Of a stretch of DNA of 64,000 bases, positions 59,300 through 64,000 are shown in pieces (the stretch's first letter is position 1; each line of letters opens with the position of its first letter). The DNA comes from Streptomyces fulvoviolaceus (lineage in GTDB: Bacteria > Actinomycetota > Actinomycetes > Streptomycetales > Streptomycetaceae), in the NCBI RefSeq assembly GCF_000718165.1, contig NZ_JOEY01000037.1, forward strand, positions 1 to 64,000. The letters run 5' to 3'. The notes beneath the pieces are model-generated. The model had not been told where the DNA came from, made no database searches, and saw only the letters and a list, made by a program, of their open reading frames with translations. The position numbers were made by a program, and so were the translations under genes.

Positions 59300-60847
59300 A
59301 TGCGCATGATGAGCAGGCGGGCGCTGCTCGCCGGATCGGCCGCGGGAGCCTCGGCCGCGTTGTTGCCCGCCGCACCCACGGCCGCCGCGAAGCCCAAAGC
59401 CGCCACCACCTGCGCCAGTTATCGCGCCGAGTACCACTTCACGGTCCCCGACCAGTGGAAGAACGATCCACAGCGGCCGATCTGGATCGACGGCGAGTAC
59501 CACTACTACTACCTGTACAACGCCGACTACCTCACGGGCGGCACCACCGCGGGCACCGCTTGGCGTCTCGCCACCAGCGCCGACCTGGTCTCCTTCACCG
59601 ACCGCGGGATCGCCGTGCCGAAGGACACCACGCCCAACGGCGATGTCTGGTCCGGCTCGGCGGTGGTCGACGACGACAACACTGCGGGCTTCGGCGCGGG
59701 CACGGTGATCGTCATCGCCACCATGGCGCCCGACGGGGGCGCTCAGGCGCAGTACCTGTACTACTCGACCGACAACGGCCGTACGTTCACCAACCATGGC
59801 ACCGACCCCGTCCTGCCCAACCCCGGCGTCCAGGACTTCCGCGACCCCAAGGTGATCCGCGACGAGGAACGCGGCCGGTGGGTGATGACGCTCGCCGAGA
59901 ACGACAAAGTGGGCTTCTACCACTCCACCGACCTGAAGTCATGGACGTACGTGAGCGGCTTCATCAAGGGTGGCATCGGGGTCCTGGAGTGCCCGGACCT
60001 GTTCCGCATCCGGGCGGCGGACGGCGCGTGGAAGTGGGTGCTGGGCGCGAGCGCCAACGGCAAGGGCTCCGGGCTGCCGAGCACGTACGCCTACTGGACG
60101 GGCGCCTTCGACGGGACCACCTTCACCCCCGACGCGTCGGACCCGCAGTGGCTCGACCATGGCTGGGACTGGTACGCGGCCGTCACCTTCGAGAAGCGGG
60201 ACGCGAACGGCACCGTCGACCCGGCCGCCCGATACGCGATCGGCTGGCTGAACCACTGGGACTACGCCAACACCACGCCCACGATCGACTGCGACGGCTT
60301 CAACGGCACCGACTCGATCGTCCGTGAAGTCACGCTGCAGCGTGCCGCCTCCGGCACCTACTACCTTGCCTCCCGCCCGGTCGCCGCCCTGGACGATCAC
60401 GTCTCGCGCACGGTGAACCTCGGCGACCTGGAGGTCGACGGCACCCGTCTGCTCGACTACAGCGGCACGGCCTACGAGCTGACCACCGAGATCACCTGGG
60501 ACCAACTCACCGGTGCCGGGCTCCAGTTGAGACTCTCCGCCGACGGCGGACGCCACATCGACGCCGGGATCTACAACGACTACGCCTTCGTCAACCGCCG
60601 GAACACGGTGAACCCCGACTCCTCCGGCAACTGGCAGGAGAGCAGGAGCCCCTTCGACCCGTCCGCACGCACGGTCCGGCTGCGGATCCTTGTGGACCGC
60701 ACATCCGTGGAGATGTTCGTCGACGACGGTCGGTACGTGCACTCGGTGGAGGCCTTCCCGTATCTGGCCGACACCGGGCTGGCCCTGTTCACCATCGACG
60801 GCACCGCGGTGTTCCGCAATACGGTGATACGGGAGTTCACGGCCTGA
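59300..60847 (+). CDS. Secreted GH32 fructanase (levanase-like) with variant motif
   Basis: A 515-residue secreted enzyme. The N-terminus MRMMSRRALLAGSAAGASAAL is a Tat-like signal. The GH32 nucleophile motif is QWKNDPQRP rather than WMNDPNG; the aspartate is kept. FRDPKV and LECPDLF (acid/base glutamate) are normal. A beta-sandwich module follows at about 355-515. The NDPQRP form occurs in levan-acting enzymes, so hydrolysis of levan to short oligosaccharides for the adjacent importer is likely. AGGGA precedes the ATG. Confidence 0.9.
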   Translation: MRMMSRRALLAGSAAGASAALLPAAPTAAAKPKAATTCASYRAEYHFTVPDQWKNDPQRPIWIDGEYHYYYLYNADYLTGGTTAGTAWRLATSADLVSFTDRGIAVPKDTTPNGDVWSGSAVVDDDNTAGFGAGTVIVIATMAPDGGAQAQYLYYSTDNGRTFTNHGTDPVLPNPGVQDFRDPKVIRDEERGRWVMTLAENDKVGFYHSTDLKSWTYVSGFIKGGIGVLECPDLFRIRAADGAWKWVLGASANGKGSGLPSTYAYWTGAFDGTTFTPDASDPQWLDHGWDWYAAVTFEKRDANGTVDPAARYAIGWLNHWDYANTTPTIDCDGFNGTDSIVREVTLQRAASGTYYLASRPVAALDDHVSRTVNLGDLEVDGTRLLDYSGTAYELTTEITWDQLTGAGLQLRLSADGGRHIDAGIYNDYAFVNRRNTVNPDSSGNWQESRSPFDPSARTVRLRILVDRTSVEMFVDDGRYVHSVEAFPYLADTGLALFTIDGTAVFRNTVIREFTA

Positions 60848-60927
60848 GTCCTGAGGCCCTGTCGCCAGGCACGGCGAACGCTGTCAAGATCGTTGACGGA
60901 GACGACCGACCGACCATCGGAGCGCGC

Positions 60928-61881
60928 ATGACGACGGACTGGGCCACATCGGGGATCGAGGTGAACCCCGTCGCGGGTCACATCGGAGCCGAGATCACGG
61001 GTGTCGACCTGGCCGGAGACCTGGATGACGCCCAAGTGGCCGCGGTCCGGGCGGCCGTGCTGCGCTGGAAGGTGGTGTTCTTCCGTGGGCAGCGGCTGGA
61101 TCACGCCGGGCATGTGGCGTTCGCGCGCCGGTTCGGCGAACCGGTCGTTCTGCGCAAGCGGGGGAGTGCCTCGCCGACGGACTTCCCCGAGGTCGAGACG
61201 ACCGCCGACCGGCTGGAGCTGGGCGGCAAGTTCGGTATGGAGCACGACGAATGGCTGCAGCGCCGACGGCACACCCTGTTGCGCGGCTGGCACTGCGACC
61301 ACGGCGCCCGTATCGATCCGCCCGCCGCGACGATCCTGCGCGCCGAGACCGTCCCGGCCTACGGCGGCGACACGACCTGGTCGAACCTGGCCGCCGCGTA
61401 CGCCGGACTCTCCGCCCCGGTACGGGAGTTCGTGGACGGCCTCAGGGTCGAGCACCGGCTCGGCGTCGGCTATCAGCCGCGCCCGGGCGAGGACTCGTAT
61501 GTCCGGCATCTGCTGGACCATCAGGTCGCCTCGCTGCACCCGTTGGTGCGGGTCCACCCGGAGACGGGGGAGCGGATCCTGTACGTCAACGGGTACTACG
61601 TCGAGCAGATCGCCGATGTCTCCCGGGCCGAGAGCAGGGCGATTCTGGACATGCTTCTGGAACAGGCGGTCCGGCCCGAGTACACGGTCCGGTTCCGCTG
61701 GGAGCCGGGCAGCGTGGCCTTCTGGGACAACAGGGCCACCATCCACCTGGCCCCCAGTGACAACGCCCACCTCGGCTTCCCGCGGACCATGCACCGGGTG
61801 ATGCTCGCCGGGGACGTGCCGGTCGGGGCGGACGGCAAGCCGTCCGAACCGATCGTCGGAACCGAAGTCGGCCGCTGGTGA
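60928..61881 (+). CDS. TauD/TfdA-type Fe(II)/2-oxoglutarate dioxygenase
   Basis: A 317-residue oxygenase. The iron ligands are H122 and D124 in WHCDHG and the distal histidine in RTMHRVML; the 2-oxoglutarate arginine is nearby. The beginning resembles TauD (AGHIGAEITGVDL) and VFFRGQRLDHAGHVAFARRFG is a family hallmark. The actual substrate (taurine, alkyl sulfonate/sulfate, or amino acid) is open. ATG at 60928 follows GGAGCGCG. It is convergent with the LLM gene, six bases apart, an arrangement common for sulfur scavenging genes. Confidence 0.92.
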   Translation: MTTDWATSGIEVNPVAGHIGAEITGVDLAGDLDDAQVAAVRAAVLRWKVVFFRGQRLDHAGHVAFARRFGEPVVLRKRGSASPTDFPEVETTADRLELGGKFGMEHDEWLQRRRHTLLRGWHCDHGARIDPPAATILRAETVPAYGGDTTWSNLAAAYAGLSAPVREFVDGLRVEHRLGVGYQPRPGEDSYVRHLLDHQVASLHPLVRVHPETGERILYVNGYYVEQIADVSRAESRAILDMLLEQAVRPEYTVRFRWEPGSVAFWDNRATIHLAPSDNAHLGFPRTMHRVMLAGDVPVGADGKPSEPIVGTEVGRW

Positions 61882-61887
61882 CCGCGG

Positions 61888-62916
61888 TCAGGCGCCGGGC
61901 CGCCAGCCCAGCGCCGGACCGAGCTTCGTCGCCATGTCGGTGAGGATCTGTACGTAGTCCTCGTGCTCGAAGGTGAACGGCAGCGCGAAGGCGACCTCGT
62001 CGACCTCGCGGAACGCGGCGTGCGCGTGCAGCCGTTCGGCGATCTCCGCCGAGGTGCCGACGATGTCCGGCGCGAACATCAGCCGCGCCGGCCCCTGCGG
62101 TGACGCGGTACGAGGGGTGCGCTTCGCGGCGTACTCCTCGTACTTCGCGCGCTGCTCGGGCGAGGCGGAGTCGGTGGGGATGACGACCAGGCCCTGCGAG
62201 ACGCGGGCGTCCTCGCCGTCGGGATGGGCGGCGCGGAAAGCGCGGATGTGGGACAGCTGGATCTCCGCGAAGTCGTGCGGCTCCTCGGCACCCTCCGCCT
62301 TGACGACGCTGCTGACCAGGAAGTTCATGCCGTGCTCACCCGCCCAGCGGGCCGAGCCGAGACTGCCGCCGCCGTACCAGAGGCGGCGGCCCAGACCGGG
62401 GGAGTGCGGCTGCACCCGGTCGGAGAACACCTCGAAGCCCTCGACCCCGCTGAAGTCGGTGGCCGACTTGCCGCGCACGAAGTCCAGCAGCCGCCGCACC
62501 CGTTCGTAGCTGAAGTCCTCGGCGTCGGCGGTGTCCGGGTACAGCGCGTCCCTGACCTGCTCGTAGTGCATCGGCGGGCCCACGCTGACCCCCGGGTTGA
62601 CGCGGCCGCCGGACAGCAGGTCGACCGTCGCCAGGTCCTCGGCCAGCCGCAGCGGGTTCTCCCAGCCGAGCGGGATGACCGCGGTGCCGAGTTCGATACG
62701 GCTCGTGCGCTGCGAGGCAGCCGCCAGGACGGCGACCGGGGACGAGATGCCGTACTGGAGATGGCGGTGGCGCAGCCACGCGCTGTCGAAGCCCAGCCGC
62801 TCGCCCAGCTCGATGATCTCCAGCGTGGACTCGTGCCCGCGGCGCGGGTCGGCCTCGTCGAACAGGCCGATGGTCAGGAAGCCCAGCTTGCGCAGGGGGC
62901 GTGAGATCGACGGCAC
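61888..62916 (-). CDS. LLM-class flavin-dependent monooxygenase
   Basis: A 342-residue flavoprotein of the bacterial luciferase-like family. It starts VPSISRPLRKLGFLTIGLFDE. Family features include GRVNPGVSVGPPMHYEQVRDALYP, LLDFVRGKSATDF and ADLATVDLLSGGR-type sequence (EDLATVDLLSGGRVNPG). The reaction is unknown; members act on alkanesulfonates, amines and antibiotics. GTG at 62916 follows GCGGAGG five bases upstream; the palindrome at 62934-62947 lies immediately before it. Confidence 0.92.
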   Translation of the reverse strand: MPSISRPLRKLGFLTIGLFDEADPRRGHESTLEIIELGERLGFDSAWLRHRHLQYGISSPVAVLAAASQRTSRIELGTAVIPLGWENPLRLAEDLATVDLLSGGRVNPGVSVGPPMHYEQVRDALYPDTADAEDFSYERVRRLLDFVRGKSATDFSGVEGFEVFSDRVQPHSPGLGRRLWYGGGSLGSARWAGEHGMNFLVSSVVKAEGAEEPHDFAEIQLSHIRAFRAAHPDGEDARVSQGLVVIPTDSASPEQRAKYEEYAAKRTPRTASPQGPARLMFAPDIVGTSAEIAERLHAHAAFREVDEVAFALPFTFEHEDYVQILTDMATKLGPALGWRPGA

Positions 62917-62933
62917 GGGGTCCTCCGCGGTTG

Positions 62934-62947
62934 CTTGATGAATCAAG
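62934..62947. promoter_or_regulatory. Palindrome upstream of the LLM gene
   Basis: CTTGAT-GA-ATCAAG, six-base arms, 18 bases before the GTG start of the LLM gene. TTGCTTGA at its left edge resembles the TTGCTTGAG of the site at 27093. Probable operator. Confidence 0.5.
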
Positions 62948-63014
62948 TAGTACCCAGTGGCAACCAGGTCCTCGCGGGAAGTGTTCCCACGCCTCCGGTC
63001 AAGATCGGGTCACA

Positions 63015-64000
63015 TCAGCTCAGCGGAATGGTCACCTCGTCCTCGACCGGCGGGTCGATCTCCTGGGCGAGGTTGCCGGTGGCGGCGTAGCAGCGCAGGT
63101 GCACCGCCTCCGGGGTGACGTCCAGGCGCAGGAAGCACTTGAAGAAGGGCGGGCTGTACGTCGCCGAGCTGGGCGAGAACAGCTGCGTGTAGATCTTGCG
63201 GACGGGGAGACGGAAGCGTGAGGTGCGGTCGGGGCGGCCCACGGCGCCCAGCAGGGTGGCGACCAGGCGGGTGCGCCAGGTGACGCGCACGGGTGCGCCC
63301 GGGGTGCGGGTCGGCGGGATGCCGAGACGCTCGGCGATCACGGCCGTCGCCTCGGCCTCGGTGAGGGTGAAGAAGCGGCGCAGGTGCAGCCGGCGGCCGT
63401 AGAGCCTGCTGTAGAAGGCCAGGGAGTCGCCGCGCAGCGGGTAGCAGCGGAAGTCCTTCTCGGCCACGTCCGCCACCGAGACGTGCGGGATGGTGTGGGT
63501 GGCGTGCATGAACGCCCCGCCGCCGCCCGAGACGACGTACTGGATCGTGCGGCCGTCCACCTGCACCGGATAGCGCTGGTAGTTGTGGATGTCGCCGCCT
63601 ATCGCCGCGACGTAGTGGTGCTCCGGGTCGCGGACGATGTCGTCGACGGTGCCGCCGCCCTCGATCGCGCAGGGGTGGTGTTCGCCGTCCACGTACAGGG
63701 GTGATCCCGTGACGAGGATCTTCGGGCGGGAGCCCTGCGAGACTTCGCGCAGCCAGGCACCCTGCTCGGCGTCGATGGTTCCCAGCAGACCCGTGTCGAT
63801 GCCGATGATCCGCACCGGTCCGGCGTCGACGGCCCAGTACGGGCCCGGCTGGACGGCCTGTTGGGCTTCCTCGGAGCGCAACTTCCGTGCCGCGTCGAGG
63901 CGTTGGCCGTCCTTGGCATGCGGCCGGTGCCACAGCAGGGACCGCAGCCAGGCCTTGGTGAGCGGGCGGGGCGTGGGCTCGGGTTCGAGCGGCGGGGCGT
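63015..64000 (-). CDS. Metallophosphoesterase (calcineurin-like), C-terminal part
   Basis: The 3' part of a phosphoesterase gene; the 5' end lies beyond the right edge, as the frame stays open and coding-like (SLLWHRPHAKDGQRLDAARK) to the end. Metal-binding motifs are visible: VTGSPLYVDG and AAIGGDIHNYQRYPV with conserved D, H and N. VRIIGIDTGLLGTID begins the core. The C-terminal segment from RKIYTQLFSPSSATYSPPFFK is an added domain. Substrate unknown. Confidence 0.85.
   Translation of the reverse strand, partial: APPLEPEPTPRPLTKAWLRSLLWHRPHAKDGQRLDAARKLRSEEAQQAVQPGPYWAVDAGPVRIIGIDTGLLGTIDAEQGAWLREVSQGSRPKILVTGSPLYVDGEHHPCAIEGGGTVDDIVRDPEHHYVAAIGGDIHNYQRYPVQVDGRTIQYVVSGGGGAFMHATHTIPHVSVADVAEKDFRCYPLRGDSLAFYSRLYGRRLHLRRFFTLTEAEATAVIAERLGIPPTRTPGAPVRVTWRTRLVATLLGAVGRPDRTSRFRLPVRKIYTQLFSPSSATYSPPFFKCFLRLDVTPEAVHLRCYAATGNLAQEIDPPVEDEVTIPLS

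Overview
The window looks like a stretch of Streptomyces chromosome. GC content is very high, third codon positions are strongly G/C, GTG and TTG starts are common, and the gene families are typical of streptomycetes (a GlgE/GlgX pair, ANTAR and SigB-type regulators, DUF5133, MMPL and DHA2 exporters, bacterial P450s, SpoIIE-type phosphatases). I saw no rRNA or tRNA gene, no CRISPR array and no insertion sequence. Genes run off both ends: glgE on the left and a metallophosphoesterase on the right.

Layout. 0-4 kb: alpha-glucan metabolism (glgE 5' part, a GHKL-like protein, glgX). 4-14.6 kb: mixed accessory genes, namely a VOC protein, ANTAR protein, SigB-family sigma factor, a MarR-controlled ABC exporter with a clean palindromic operator, a second-type hemC, a GNAT protein, a divergent MFS/ArsR-like pair and a questin-oxidase-like protein. 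14.7-23.5 kb: a secreted NPP1 protein, ATP-dependent DNA ligase, small kinase, divergent SDR/TetR pair with repeated operators, a NarL-type two-component system, an MMPL exporter and a 57-residue membrane protein. 23.5-31.5 kb: a DHA2 exporter divergent from a P450-TetR pair, an orphan OmpR-type regulator, then a second P450 with ferredoxin, a broken ferredoxin reductase and an SDR.

31-48 kb holds the most interesting system: an iron-regulated catecholate siderophore locus. One long minus-strand series of closely spaced or overlapping genes reads esterase, siderophore-binding lipoprotein, dhbA, dhbC, dhbE, dhbB, stand-alone aryl carrier protein, single-module NRPS (C-A-T-TE), MbtH and Sfp-type PPTase. 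The adenylation pocket residues read DVWHFSLVDK, the serine code of EntF, so the predicted product is an enterobactin-type (DHB-Ser)n compound. Two FecCD permeases diverge from this series across a near-perfect iron box (45914-45932). A second Fes-like esterase sits at the far end behind a weaker iron box. A YncE-like secreted beta-propeller and the decayed remains of another iron-box gene flank it. No ATPase for the permeases is in the window.

48-64 kb: MarR, DoxX-like protein, peroxiredoxin, a PAS-GAF-PP2C-HATPase phosphatase, a secreted cupin, an aldo/keto reductase, and then a fructan-use locus. That locus has a LacI regulator, a cytoplasmic GH32 fructosidase, two ABC permeases, a Tat-type binding protein and a divergent secreted GH32 levanase-like enzyme, with two LacI-like operator sites between the divergent units. 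It lacks its own ATPase, which in streptomycetes is often supplied by MsiK. The window ends with a TauD dioxygenase, an LLM flavin monooxygenase and a metallophosphoesterase.

Two places look damaged by deletion. The ferredoxin/reductase junction near 29518 has lost the reductase FAD-binding N-terminus. The iron-box gene at 32631-32822 has its start joined out of frame to the end of a different-looking coding segment.
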